From assembly GCF_024703895.1 (NCBI RefSeq), contig NZ_CP087968.1, forward strand, positions 3,596,001-3,660,000: a DNA stretch of 64,000 bases, given 5' to 3'. The stretch is from Nocardioides sp. B-3 (GTDB lineage Bacteria; Actinomycetota; Actinomycetes; Propionibacteriales; Nocardioidaceae). The translations under genes and the position numbers were made by a program. The notes beneath the pieces were generated by a model. The model was not told the DNA's origin. It saw nothing but the letters and a program-made list of their open reading frames with translations, and ran no database searches. Below, in pieces: positions 52,521 to 62,803 of this stretch (position 1 is the first letter of the stretch; every line of letters starts with the position of its first letter).

Positions 52521-52536
52521 GCGCCAGACTGGACGC

Positions 52537-52954
52537 ATGGGCGACAGGGTCGACGACGCGGGACCGGTGAAGGGCTTGCTGGTCCTCGGGGTCTCTCGGG
52601 TTCGGCGCTCTCCTGCTCGGGTCTCTCGTGATCGGGCTTGCGCTGGGCACGATGTACTTCTGGGCAGGTCGCGCCCAACCGGTTCCCCGGGACACGGTCG
52701 AGGGGACCGGGACCGAGCTCACGGTCGTCTTCATCGGCTCGGAGTGCCAGAGCTCGTCGCGGGTCGAGGCGGTGGAGCACGAGGACCGCGTCGTCATCAC
52801 TGCCTATGAAGGCGTGCGGGCGCGGTCGTGCAGCGACGTGGGCGTGCGCTACGACCTCACGGTGACGCTCGACGAGCGGCTGGGCGAGCGGGAGCTGATC
52901 AACGGCGCGTGCGCGGTTGACCAGCCACCTCGCTCCTGCAAGAGCGCTGGTTGA
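52537..52954 (+). CDS. small membrane-anchored hypothetical protein (frameshifted)
   Basis: About 139 residues from ATG 52537. A short cytoplasmic start is followed by one strong hydrophobic helix (GFGALLLGSLVIGLALGTMYFW, crossing a frame change near 52605) and then an extracytoplasmic domain of about 90 residues with five Cys (one beginning ELTVVFIGSECQSSS) and mostly charged strands. It is probably a type II membrane protein with disulfides outside. I do not recognise the family. The stem-loop at 52961 follows its stop. Confidence 0.6.
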
Positions 52955-52960
52955 ATGGCC

Positions 52961-52989
52961 GTACGGGCGCGCTCCCCGACGCGCCGTAC
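52961..52989. terminator. stem-loop terminator
   Basis: Inverted repeat GTACGGGCGCG / CGCGCCGTAC with one bulge, in the 46-base gap between the convergent small membrane protein and secreted protein genes. It may serve both. Confidence 0.6.
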
Positions 52990-53000
52990 GACCGGGTTCG

Positions 53001-53525
53001 TCAGCAGCTGACGCCGGGGTTGTAGTCCTTCAGTAGACCCACGACGTTGGACTCGCCGAGCCAGACGTGCTGCTCGTAGAAGGCCGGAATGCCGTACCGG
53101 TTGCCGGCGGGCACGAGGGTGAACTTCTTGCCGAAGAGCTTCGGCGGCTGGCTGCCGTGGTTGGCCTCCCAGTCGGCAACGAAGACCGTGTACTCGACAC
53201 CGAGGAACCGGTCAGGGGTCGAGGTCAGGTCGTAGAGCAGGATCTCCGGTTCGAGCAGGGAGATCTCGCCGTCCCCGATCCGGGAGCCCGGGCCGAAGTG
53301 GGTGCCCATGCCGCCCTTCGCCGGGTCATGGATGCAGGTGACGCCAGCTGCGTCCGGGACGACGCCGAACCCCTCGCCCTCGGCGACCGACAGCGAGGCG
53401 TACTTGGCTGTCGCGGCACGCAGGTCGCTGATGTGCTGACCGCCCTGTTCGGCGCTCGCCTGAGCGGCCGCGACGGAGACCAGCGCGCCGGCGGCGGCCA
53501 CGGCGACCGCGAGCCGGGCCCTCAT
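53001..53525 (-). CDS. secreted hypothetical protein
   Basis: Intact 174-residue protein from ATG 53525, overlapping the stop of the upstream gene (ATGA). The signal peptide RLAVAVAAAGALVSVAAAQASA is followed by a compact domain: DLRAATAKYASLSVAEGEGF, VTCIHDPAKGGMGTHFGP, then LEPEILLYDL and an FVADWEANHGSQPPKLFGKKF C-terminal part with two Cys in all. The pattern of GGMGxHF plus PEILLY recurs in exported proteins of unknown function that I have seen annotated only as hypothetical. Co-transcription with the DUF4242 protein suggests a shared signal or metal. It has no obvious catalytic motif. Confidence 0.72.
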   Translation of the reverse strand: MRARLAVAVAAAGALVSVAAAQASAEQGGQHISDLRAATAKYASLSVAEGEGFGVVPDAAGVTCIHDPAKGGMGTHFGPGSRIGDGEISLLEPEILLYDLTSTPDRFLGVEYTVFVADWEANHGSQPPKLFGKKFTLVPAGNRYGIPAFYEQHVWLGESNVVGLLKDYNPGVSC

Positions 53526-53773
53526 GACCCCTCCCGGACCGCGTAGATCTCGTCGGCCACCGGGCCGTGCGCCTCCTTGTGCACCGTGGCGGCGGCGTCC
53601 GCGGACGGCGCCTCGACGAGGCAGAAGATCTTGCCCTCGGACTCGTCCACCCAGTAGCGCAGGTAGTTGACGTCGTACTTCGACTGGGTCTGGAGATCGG
53701 CCATGTGGGCCTTGGCGACGTCGCCCGGGGCGACGCCGTCGGCAAGGCTGTGGACGTCCATGAACAGTGGCAT
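53522..53773 (-). CDS. DUF4242 protein, SCO4226-like nickel-binding type
   Basis: Intact 83-residue protein from ATG 53773. It has the ferredoxin-like fold of DUF4242: MPLFMDVHS..., GVAPGDVAKAHMADLQTQ, VNYLRYWVDESEGKIFCLVEAP and AAATVHKEAHGPVADEIYAV. The Streptomyces relative SCO4226 binds nickel through His residues, and similar His residues are present (VHS, AHM, VHKEAHG). The stop overlaps the secreted protein start, and the LuxR regulator gene upstream ends within about 80 bases, so it probably belongs to one operon. Binding metal or a small ligand is likely; the physiological role is unknown. Confidence 0.85.
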   Translation of the reverse strand: MPLFMDVHSLADGVAPGDVAKAHMADLQTQSKYDVNYLRYWVDESEGKIFCLVEAPSADAAATVHKEAHGPVADEIYAVREGS

Positions 53774-53850
53774 CGGGTGCTCCTTCGGTCGTGGATCTGG
53801 TGTCCACGACCCTGCTCCTCGCTGGGCCCGAGCGGATCGGGAGCGACGCC

Positions 53851-56405
53851 CTAGGTTGCCGGCACCCGTTCCCCGAGGTTGGGGCGTCAGGCCGCGGGCG
53901 AGGGCCGCGGCCGCGGCGTCCTGCCCGGTGTGGACGCCGAGCTTCGAGAGCACCGCCGAGACGTGGTGCCCGACGGTCTTCGCCGAGATGAACAACGCCC
54001 GCGCGATCTGCTCGTTGGTCATCCCGGCACACACCCGGGCGAGCACCTCCTGCTCGCGTGCGGTGAGGCCGGCCGGGTGCTCGCGCGTCGTGGCCCGGAC
54101 CCCGTTGGGGATCGAGCGCACTCCTGCCTCGCGCAGCCTTCGCCGTACGAACGAAGCGGCCGGGACGGCTCCTAGGTCGTCGAGCTGCGGCAGCGCCGCC
54201 AACCAGTCGTCGGGGTCGTCGCTGTCGAGCAGCGCCAGCGCAGTGTCGTACGGCGAAGCGCCGGCCGTCACCGGGACCGGGACGTCGAGGCCGACCCGGC
54301 GGGCCCACACCGAGGCCATGGCGACGAGGCGCGGCCCCTCCGCCCGGTCGAGGGCCAGCTGGACGTCGTCGATCGCAGGGCCATCGCGACCGGCGAACCA
54401 GTGCCAGTCAGCGCGCGCAAGGGCCGTCGGGACGACCCACTGGGGCTCGCCCGTCGACAGCGCCTCCGACACGCACCGATCGAGCAGGTCGGCGGCCTCG
54501 GGCGCGCCACGGCGGGCGCTGATCCCGGCCATGGACACGAGGAAGTGCATGCGGTTGATCGGTGAGAGGACCGCGTGCGCGACCTGCTCCTGCGCGAGCG
54601 CGAGCGACTCGTCCCACCGGCCGTCGGCCTCGAGCGCCTCTGCGCGGGTGGCGAGCAGGCAGTTGGTGAAGGTCGCGGCATCGTGCTCCTCGCAGAACGT
54701 GATCCCGTCGAGGAACACCCGCTCACCCTCGGCGATGAGTCCGGCGTCCACGAGGTTGCCGTAGAAGTTGGTGTAGGCGCGGGCGGCCCGGGTGTCGCAG
54801 CCGTGGTCGAGAGCCACCGCGAGCGCGCGCTGCATCGTGGGGATCCACGGCTGCCCGAGAACGCTCAACGAGCACGCCCGGGTGTCGAGGGCATCGCTGA
54901 GGACATCGGGCAGGTCGAATCTCTCGGCGAGCTCGATGGCCCGCGCGGCGGTCTCGATCGCGGCGAGGTTGTCCCCCGTTGATCATCTGTGAACCCGCGT
55001 GCTCCTTGACAGCCCCGGCCAGCTCCACGCTGGGGCCCAACGGCTCGAGGACCTCGAGGGCCGCGGTGAGGAGGGCGGTCGAGTCGTCGCCCATCGAGAG
55101 CCGCCATCGCGCCTTGCTCCCGGCGCGGAGTGCGTCGCCCTCGCGGTGCGGCTCGCCGAGGCTGTGCCAGAGCTTGACCGCGGTGGCCCAGTGGGCGTCG
55201 GACTCCTCCCAGTGGTCGATGATGCCCAGCTCTGCGGCGAGCGCGTCGCACAGCGTCGCCCGGGTGCTGGCATCGAAGTCGTCGGCGAAGCGCAAGGCCC
55301 GACGGTAGTGCTCCGACGGCCTCGTGGTGGGCCGCGAGGTCCGCAGCGCCGCGCGCAGCAGCGGTGGCGTGGGTGTGTACGGCGTCGGCATCCCCGGCAC
55401 CCTCCGCGTGGAACGCAAGCCGTGCCCGGTCGGTGCATCCGCGGTCGATCAACGTCCGCAGGATCCGCGCGTGCAGGTCGAGACTGCGGTGCGGCGGCAC
55501 GGACTCGGCGACCGCGAGCCGGGCGATCTCGTGCCGGAAGCGGGGTGCGCGGCCCTCGCTCGTCAACAGCCCGGCGGCGACGAGCTCGTCCCACACGTCG
55601 AGCGGTGCCGCGGTGAGGTCGCTGAGCAGGTCGTGGTCCAGCCGACTGCCGGTCAGGGCGCACGCCTCCGCGAGCGTGAGCGCCGCCTCCGACAGCCCGG
55701 CCACCCGAGCCAGCACCGAGTCCCGTGCTGACGCTGGCAGCTCGCCCCCGCCGCCCTTGAGCAGCTCCGCGACGAAGAACGGGTTGCCGGCGGTCAGCCG
55801 GTGCACCGCCTCGGCGTCGAGGCTCGTCCCGGCCACGACCTCCTCGATCGCCTCCAGTGACAGTGGCGGCAGGGTCACCCGGCGGGTCGCGCGCTGCCCG
55901 GCCGGGTCGCCGAGCGCGACCCGCAGCTGGCTCAGGGGTGCCGTGACCCTCGTCGCGGAACGTCACCAGCAGCAATGCCCGCAGGCGCTGGATCCGGCGA
56001 CCCGGGTGACGCAACAGGTCCAGCGTTGCGTCGTCGGCCCAGTGCACGTCCTCGACGACCGGGACGGTCAGCGTCTCGCGGTCCCGCAGCTCGTCGACCA
56101 CGGTGGTGAACAGCAGGTCCCGGGACTCGTCCGCGCGACAGGCGGTGAGCAGGTCGCCGCCCATGTCCTCGGCGATGTCGCGCAACGGGGCCAGGGGGCG
56201 AGGCGTCGAGAGGCCGTCGCAGGCCCCCCAGAACCGGGCTCCGGGCAGTCGCTGCTCGAGCTGCTCGAGCAGGGTCGACTTGCCGACCCCGGCCTCACCC
56301 TCGACCCGGGACGAGACGACCGGTTCCGTTCTCGGCCTCCGCGGCATACCCGAGCAGCGCGGCCACCTGAGTGTCGCGTTCCGGGGAAGCGCATCCTGCG
56401 ATCAT
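53851..56405 (-). CDS. large LuxR family (LAL) ATPase regulator (frameshifted)
   Basis: About 850 residues from ATG 56405. The N-terminus has an AAA-type ATPase: Walker A VEGEAGVGKSTLLEQLE near residue 35, Walker B PVVEDVHWADDATLDLL, then a long helical repeat (TPR-like) region, and a C-terminal LuxR helix-turn-helix GLTAREQEVLARVCAGMTNEQIARALFISAKTVGHHVSAVLSKLG. These LAL proteins activate or repress large gene sets after ligand or protein contact. Frame changes lie near 56320, 55945, 55315, 54985 and 53870; the end is placed at the TAG of 53851-53853. A DUF4242 and a secreted protein gene follow in the same direction and may be its targets. Confidence 0.87.
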
Positions 56406-56477
56406 CCGCTCAACGGGTCGTCGGGTCCATAGCCCGTTGAGACGGCCGGATTGAGTGACGGTCGCTGCGCGCCGTCC

Positions 56478-57318
56478 TCAACCCCCGAGGTGTCTCAGGA
56501 AGGTGTGGGCCTCGACGAGCGACGGGCCGTACCACGTGATCAGCCGTCCGGACACGAGCTCGGTCGGCGTCGTGAACGCCTCGGGGCCGTCGTCGGCGGT
56601 GAAGACGTAGGGCTCGTCGGGCAGCAGAACGACGTCCGCGCCGGCGCCGTCGATGGTCGCGACGTCGAGGGTGGGGTAGCGGTCGGCGTACGACGCGAAG
56701 ACGTTGGGCAGGCCGGCGCGGGCGAGCAGGTCGCCGGTGAACGTGTCGCGGCCGACGACCATCCACGGATCCCGCCAGATGGGTACGGCGACACGCGCTC
56801 GAGCAGGGGCGGGCTCGCCGCACCACAGCTCACGAGCCGTGGCCAGCCACTCAGGCCGCGGCCAGCGCAGCACCGAGTCGAAGAGCTCCTCCATGGCGTC
56901 GATCGCCCGGGGGACCGTCTCGATGACGCTGACCCACACCTCGACGCCGGCCTCGCGCAGGCGGCGGACGTCGAGCTCGCGGTTCTCCTCCTTGTTGGTG
57001 ATCACCACGTCCGGACGCAGGGCGATGATCGCCTTCGTGTCAGGGATTCTTCGTCCCGCGCACACGGGCGACGTCCAGATCGGCCGGGTGGGTGCACCAG
57101 TCGGTCACCCCCACCAGCGTGGAGCGGTCGACGCTGGCGATCGCCTCGGTGAGGGAGGGGACGAGGCTGACCACCCGGCGAAGGCCGCCGTGGCCACTCT
57201 CGGACTCGGTTTCGTCCCGCCCGTCGCCCGGGCTCGCAGGCTCGCCCGGTCGGGGCTTGCTCAACCTCTTCGCCCCACGCGCTGCGCTCGCGCGCTCGCG
57301 CCGCGCTGGCTCAGACAT
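56478..57318 (-). CDS. BtuF-like helical backbone metal receptor without signal peptide (frameshifted)
   Basis: About 280 residues from ATG 57318. The first 45 residues are Arg/Pro/Glu/Gly-rich and lie in a dispersed DNA repeat; the fold begins at LRRVVSLVPSLTEAIASV and continues with VGVTDWCTHPADLDVARVRGTKNP, ALRPDVVITNKEENR and GAGADVVLLPDEPYVFT, the pattern of periplasmic-binding proteins of type 2 (BtuF/FhuD). Family members bind cobalamin or siderophores outside the cell, but no signal peptide is visible, so it may act in the cytoplasm or begin later. It overlaps the icmF stop by eight bases, linking it to a B12 enzyme. A frame change lies near 57045. Confidence 0.8.
57201..57273. repeat. 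dispersed GC-rich repeat, copy 2 (inverted)
   Basis: On the minus strand: GAAGAGGTTGAGCAAGCCCC ... GCGGGACGAAACCGAGTCC. It shares the frame GAGGTTGAG...ACGAAACCGA with copy 1 (52479) and lies inside the first 45 codons of the BtuF-like gene. Confidence 0.5.
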
Positions 57319-60300
57319 TCCGCCGGTACTGCCCGCCCACCTCGAAGAACGCCTCGGTGACCTGCTGCAGCGAGCACACGCGGGCGGCGTCCATCAGGAC
57401 GGCGAAGACGTTGTCGCCGTTGACGGCGGCCTCCTTGAGGCGCGCGAGTGCCTCGGCCGCCTCGTCGGCGTGCGCGGACTGGAAGGCGCGGACCCGCGAG
57501 AGCTGCGACTCCTTCTCGGCCTCGGTGGCGCGGGCGAGCTCGACCTCCGGGGGAGTGACGTCGGAGTCGGGCTTGACGAACGTGTTGACGCCGACGATCG
57601 GGAGCGAGCCGTCGTGCTTGCGGTGCTCGTAGAGCATCGACTCGTCTCGGATGCGCCCGCGCTGGTAGCCGGTCTCCATCGCGCCGAGCACGCCTCCGCG
57701 CTCGTTGATGCTGTCGAACTCGGCCAGCACGGCCTTCTCGACCGTGTCGGTGAGCTCGTCGATGATGAAGGAGCCCCCGGAGCGGGTTCTCGTTCATCGC
57801 GAGACCCCACTCGCGGTTGATGATCAGCTGGATCGCCAGCGCGCGGCGTACGGACTCCTCGGTCGGCGTCGTGACGGCCTCGTCGTAGGCGTTGGTGTGC
57901 AGCGAGTTGGCGTTGTCGTAGATCGCGATCAGCGCCTGCAGCGTGGTCCGGATGTCGTTGAAGTCCATCTCCTGCGCGTGCAGGGACCGACCGGACGTCT
58001 GCACGTGGTACTTCAGCTTCTGCGACCGTTCGTTGGCGCCGTACTTCTCCTTCATCGTGATCGCCCAGATGCGGCGGGCGACGCGACCGATGACGCTGTA
58101 TTCAGGGTCCATGCCGTTGGAGAAGAAGAACGACAGGTTGGGCGCGAAGTCGTCGATGTCCATGCCGCGGGCGAGGTAGGACTCGACGTAGGTGAAGCCG
58201 TTGGACAGCGTGAAGGCGAGCTGGCTGATCGGGTTGGCCCCGGCCTCGGCGATGTGATAGCCGGAGATCGACACGGAGTAGAAGTTCTGCACCTCGTTGT
58301 CGATGAAGTACTGCTGGATGTCGCCCATCATCCGCAGCGAGAACTCGGTCGAGAACAGTGCGGTGTTCTGGCCCCGGTCCTCCTTGAGGATGTCGGCCTG
58401 CACCGTGCCACGCACCTGCTTGAGCGCGTCGGCGGCGGAGATGCCGCGCTCGGCGGCCCGGTCGATGGCGGTGTTGAGGAAGAAGGCCAGCACGGTCGGC
58501 GCCGGCCCGTTGATGGTGAGCGACACCGACGTCGAGGGGGCGATCAGGTCGAACCCGTCGAACAGCACCTTCATGTCGTCGAGCGTCGCGACGGAGACAC
58601 CGGAGGTGCCGACCTTGCCGTAGACGTCGGGGGCGCGGGTCGGGGTCGCGGCCGTAGAGCGTCACGGAGTCGAAGGCGGTCGAGAGCCGCGTGGCCTCGC
58701 CCTCGTGGCTGAGGATCTTGAACCGGCGGTTGGTGCGGGCCGGGTCACCCTCGCCGGCGAACATCCGGGCCGGGTCCTCGCCGTCGCGCTTGAACGGGAA
58801 GACGCCCGCGGTGAAGGGGAAGTAGCCCGGGAGGTTCTCGTTGCGCCAGAACTTCACCAGCTCGCCGTGGTCGGTGAACCGGGGGAGGGCGACGCGGGGG
58901 ATCTTGTTGCCGGACAGCGACTCGCGCGTCAGCTTGGTGTGGATCTCGCGGTCGCGGACCTTCGTGACCTGCTCGTCGCCGGAGTAGGACTCCACGACCG
59001 CGGGCCGGGCCTTGATCTGGTCGGAGACCTCGCGCGGCAGCTGGCGCTGGGCGGACTCGAGCAGGTCCTCGACGCCGTTGGTGTCCTTGTCGGCGGACAC
59101 CAGCTCGCCCCGGACGATGTCGAGCCGCTGAACGCGACGTGCGGCTTCGGCGAGGCGGTCGGTCTGCGCGTGGTAGCCGCGCACGGTCTCGGTGATCTCG
59201 GCGAGGTAGCGCACGCGATCGGTCGGGACGACCTCGGCGGATCCCCGACGAGTGGCGTACGGCGACGTGCGGGAGCGTCCCCTCCGCGATCGGCAGCCCG
59301 CCGGCACCGAGGGTGTCGCGCAGGTGCTGGTAGAGCGCCGTGACGCCGTCGTCGTTGAAGGTGGCGGCGCTGGTGCCGAAGACCGGCATCTCGTGGGGCT
59401 GCTTGCCGAAGGCCTCGCGGTTGCGGACCAGCTGGCGACCGACGTCGCGCAGCGCGTCCTTGGCGCCGCGGCGTTCGAACTTGTTGATCGCGACCGTGTC
59501 GGCGAAGTCGAGCATGTCGATCTTCTCGAGCTGCGATGCGGCACCGAACTCCGGCGTCATGACGTAGAGCGAGTGGTCGACGAAGGGCACGATCGCGGCG
59601 TCGCCCTGTCCGATGCCGGGCGTCTCGACGATGACGAGGTCGAAGCCGGCGGCCTTCATCACCGCGATCACGGTGTCGAGGTGCTCGGGCACCTCGTGGG
59701 CGCCACGCGTCGCGATCGAGCGGAAGAAGATCCGGTCGCCGTCGAGCGAGTTGGCGCGGATGCGGTCACCCAGCAGGGCACCGCCGCCCTTGCGCCGGGT
59801 CAGGGTCGACCGCGATCACGGCGATGCGGAGCTTGTCCTGCTGGTCGACGCGGAAGCGGCGCACGAGCTCGTCGGTCAGCGACGACTTGCCCGACCCGCC
59901 GGTGCCGGTGATGCCGAGCACGGGTGCGGTGTGGGCGGCGGCCGCTCGGGTGATGCGCGCGAGCATCTCGTCGCTGAGCTGGCCGGTCTCGGCGCCGGTG
60001 AGGGCGCGGGCGATGGCGTGGCGATCGCCGGCGAGCACGGCATCGATGTCGGCGGGCGACGTCTGCCACGGGTCGAAGTCGCAGTCGACGACGACCGAGT
60101 TGATCATTCCGACGAGGCCCATCCGCTGGCCGTCCTCGGGGAGAAGATGATGACGCCCGACTCGCGCAGGCGCTTGATCTCGGCCGGCACGATGACCCCA
60201 CCGCCACCGCCGACGACCTTGATGTGGTCGGCGCCGGCCGCGCGCAGCGACTCCACGAGGTATTCGAAGTACTCGACATGGCCGCCCCGGTAGGACGACA

Positions 60301-60499
60301 CGGCGATGCCCTGCGCGTCCTCCTCGAGCGCCGCGTCGACGACCTCTCGGACGGAGCGGTTGTGCCCGAGGTGGATCACCTCGCAGCCCCGGCTCATGAA
60401 GATGCGCCGCATGATGTTGATCGACGCGTCATGACCGTCGAAGAGGGCCGACGCCGTGACGAGGCGGACCGGGTGCTGGGGCTGGTGGAGATCGACCAT
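57311..60499 (-). CDS. icmF: fused isobutyryl-CoA mutase IcmF (frameshifted)
   Basis: About 1062 residues from ATG 60499, the usual length of IcmF. In order: the B12-binding domain with LFDGHDASINIMRRI (lower-axial His motif, residues 20-34) and IHLGHNRSVREVV; the MeaI-type G domain with LGITGTGGSGKSSLTDEL and a VNKFERRGAKD-like NKxD; and the mutase domain, including FPFKRDGEDPARMFAGEGDPARTNRRF, NPISQLAFTLSNGFTYVESY and AITMKEKYGANERSQKLKYH. It interconverts isobutyryl-CoA and n-butyryl-CoA and chaperones its own cofactor with GTP. Frame changes lie near 60130, 59805, 59240, 58640 and 57785. The MarR gene upstream and its operators probably control it. Confidence 0.96.
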
Positions 60500-60522
60500 G
60501 GAGGATCCTCAGACTGGGATAG

Positions 60523-60557
60523 TTGGATGTCCTACCAACTGATAGTAGGACATCCAA
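60523..60557. promoter_or_regulatory. MarR operator candidate upstream of icmF
   Basis: Perfect 13-base inverted repeat TTGGATGTCCTAC (60523-60535) and GTAGGACATCCAA (60545-60557), loop of nine. It lies between the marR stop and icmF start and shares the core TAGGAC/GTCCTA with the site at 61101. Confidence 0.85.
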
Positions 60558-60561
60558 GTAA

Positions 60562-61081
60562 CTACTGTGAAGTAGCGGGTACGGCGACGTGGTCGCCGGC
60601 ACCCGAACGGAGCTCGCCGAGGAGCTCGGTGAGCTGCTCGACGCGCTCGAGCGGCAGCCCGGGCTGCTCGAAGACCTGCGTGTTGAGGCCGAGGGTGGCG
60701 CGGTCGACCACGTCTCGACCGGCGTCGGTCAGGGATGCCGGGATCACGCGGCGGTCGTCGTCGCGGCGCAGGCGCTCGACGTACCCCCTGCTTCACGAGG
60801 CGCTCCACCGCGCTGGTCACGCTGGTCGGATGCACCTGCAGCAAGGAGCCCGGGCGCGTCATCGGCATCGAGCCGGACTGGGCGAAGGACAGGAGCCGCA
60901 GCACCTCGTAGCGGGCGAAGGTGAGGTCGAGCGGGCGCAGCACGGAGTCGATGCGCTCCATCAGCAGCTGCTGCACGCGGACCACCGAGGTGACCATCGC
61001 CATGCCGTCGGCCGCGTCGTCCCACCCGTGGCGGACCCATTGGCTGCGCGCCTCGTGGATCGGGTCCCTGTCGGCTGCCAT
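60562..61081 (-). CDS. MarR family regulator of icmF (frameshifted)
   Basis: About 173 residues from ATG 61081. The winged helix is LTFARYEVLRLLSFAQSGSMPMTRPGSLLQVHPTSVTSAVERLVKQG followed, after a frame change near 60782, by the wing RLRRDDDRRVIPASLTDAGR. An N-terminal helix (PIHEARSQWVRHGWDDAADGM) precedes it, as in the longer MarR group linked to acyl-CoA metabolism. Palindromes sharing one core lie upstream of its own start (61101) and upstream of icmF (60523), indicating repression of both. An acyl-CoA ligand is plausible but not shown. Confidence 0.87.
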
Positions 61082-61100
61082 GACGACAGGCTACGCGGAA

Positions 61101-61120
61101 TTGCTAGGACGTCCTAGCAA
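61101..61120. promoter_or_regulatory. MarR autoregulatory operator candidate
   Basis: Perfect 20-base palindrome TTGCTAGGACGTCCTAGCAA, 19 bases before the marR start and three bases beyond the stop of the carbonic anhydrase gene. Confidence 0.85.
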
Positions 61121-61123
61121 GAA

Positions 61124-61618
61124 TCAGAACTTCTGGTCGATCAGGCCGGTGTCGACGTAGTAGAGGAAGCCGCCGATCGCGACGGAATCGGGGATGAGCG
61201 GGTGCGAGCGGACCATCTGCACGTCCTCCCGGAGGGCAGCGATCTGGTCGGAGATGACGTGGAACCGGTGCCACGACGCATCGACCCCCATCGACTTGCC
61301 GACCTTGACCCGCAGGTCGGCCTCGGTGTTGGACGCCATGGCGCACTTGGTGTGCGGGACGATCAGGATCCGCTCGACGCCGAGCAGGTGCACGCCCGGG
61401 ACGAGCGCCTCGAGCGCCGCGCTGGTCACGCGACCACCGGGGTTGCGGAAGATCTTGGCGTCGCCGTGCTCGAGGCCGAGCATCCGCAGCGGGTCGATCC
61501 GGCTGTCCATGCAGGTGACGATCGCGACGCCGGCATGGGCCACGCCGTCGAAGTCGCCCGGGGTGAAGTCCTCGGCGAAGCTCTTGTTGGCGGCGATCAG
61601 GTCGCTGAAGTCGTCCAC
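61124..61618 (-). CDS. beta-carbonic anhydrase
   Basis: Intact 164-residue protein from GTG 61618. The beta-class motifs are in order: VTCMDSRIDP with zinc Cys and the Asp-Arg dyad, NPGGRVTSAALEALV, and the second zinc pair PHTKCAM. The C-terminal half has SDQIAALREDVQMVRSHPLIP and GGFLYYVDTGLI, typical of the compact actinobacterial type. It hydrates CO2 to bicarbonate, useful for carboxylases in fatty acid and propionyl metabolism, which would suit the adjacent IcmF unit. It is in the same direction as the MarR gene; the 42-base gap holds the MarR palindrome. Confidence 0.93.
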   Translation of the reverse strand: MDDFSDLIAANKSFAEDFTPGDFDGVAHAGVAIVTCMDSRIDPLRMLGLEHGDAKIFRNPGGRVTSAALEALVPGVHLLGVERILIVPHTKCAMASNTEADLRVKVGKSMGVDASWHRFHVISDQIAALREDVQMVRSHPLIPDSVAIGGFLYYVDTGLIDQKF

Positions 61619-61628
61619 GAGGGCGAGA

Positions 61629-62790
61629 TTATCGGAGGTCGGGACCGAGCACGGTCGCGCGCACCGTGGGCGAGATGCGATAGGGCTGGGACTCGAGCAG
61701 CGAGCCGAGGGTGCGGCGCAGCCGCGACATCTCGGCGCGCACCGTCAGCACTCGGCTGGGGTCCGCGAAGAGGTCGTCGGCGAGCTGGGCGGCCGTGCGT
61801 CCCTCCGGCGACCGGATCAGCGCGAGCAGGATCTCGGCGTGCCGCGGGCTCGGCTGGTGCCGCCACGAGTGGCTGGCCGTGCTCACCCGCAGCTCGCGGC
61901 CCGCCCGCAGGTCGAGCACCGGGTCGGTGGCCGCGCGGTCCCCGTCGCCCAGTCGCACGAGCCAGCCGCCGGGCAGCGGCTCCACCGTGACGGCGCCCAG
62001 CGCCGGCAGCCACGTCGACTCCGCGGACAGGTCGGCCGGCAGCACCAACCGGTCGGGCGCGGTGAAGCCGGTGACCGCCGCGATGTGTCCGCTCGGATCC
62101 ACGGCCGGGGTGCGGCCGCCGACCCGGGCGACGACGGGCGCGGCGTAGGCCCGAAGCCGTTCGAGAGCCACGGCGTGCTCGGTGCGGACCTCCGCCTCGG
62201 CCAGCTTCGCGGTCACGCCGACGAGGGCCAGCACCGATCGTTGTACGGCGAACGCCGGGCCCGCTGATGTCGACCGCACCCAGCGTCTCGCCGGTCCACG
62301 GATCGAGCACCGGGGCAGCCGCGCAGCTCCAGCGCGTGTGCGACTCGACGTAGTGCTCGGGGCCCCGGATGTGCACCGGCTCGCCGAGCACCGGGCAGGT
62401 GCCGATGGCGTTGGTGCCGACGTTGGACTCGGTCCACGCCGACCCGGGGACGAAGCCGAGCCGGTCGGCCAGACGGCGTACGCCACCGTTGCCGTGACGC
62501 CACAGCACGCGCCCGTCGGTGTCGGTCGTCACCACCAGCAGGCCGTCGTCGACCACCGGGCTCAGGGACGCGGTGATGCTCGCGAGCAGGGGAGCCAGGG
62601 GCGCTGGTCGTGCGCCGCGACTCGACCTCGCCCTCGGTCAGCGGCGCCACCGCAGGCTCGGCACCCGGGGCCAGTCCGCCGGCCCGGACCCGTCGCCACG
62701 ACGCGCTGATCTCGGGGCGGAGGTCCTTCGTCGGGGGCCGCCGGAGAGCACGCGCTCGCGTGAACGCCACGAGGTGCGCTCGTCGCCCAT
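61629..62790 (-). CDS. GAF domain transcriptional regulator (frameshifted)
   Basis: About 387 residues from ATG 62790. The N-terminus has DLRPEISASWRRVRAGGL, then a GAF sensor domain with DGLLVVTTDTDGRVLWRHG, WTESNVGTNAIGTCPVLGEPVHIRGPEHY and CAAAPVLDPWTGETLGAVDISG, as in AcoR-type sensors; the C-terminal part (SPRHAEILLALIRSPEGRTAAQLADDLFADPSRVLTVRAEMSRLRR) is a winged helix for DNA binding, not the AAA domain of AcoR. The whole architecture (GAF plus C-terminal HTH) recurs in actinobacteria next to oxidoreductases. It diverges from the FAD monooxygenase across a palindrome pair. Frame changes lie near 62735, 62595 and 62255. Confidence 0.85.
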
Positions 62791-62803
62791 GTCGCCTCCG
62801 ATC

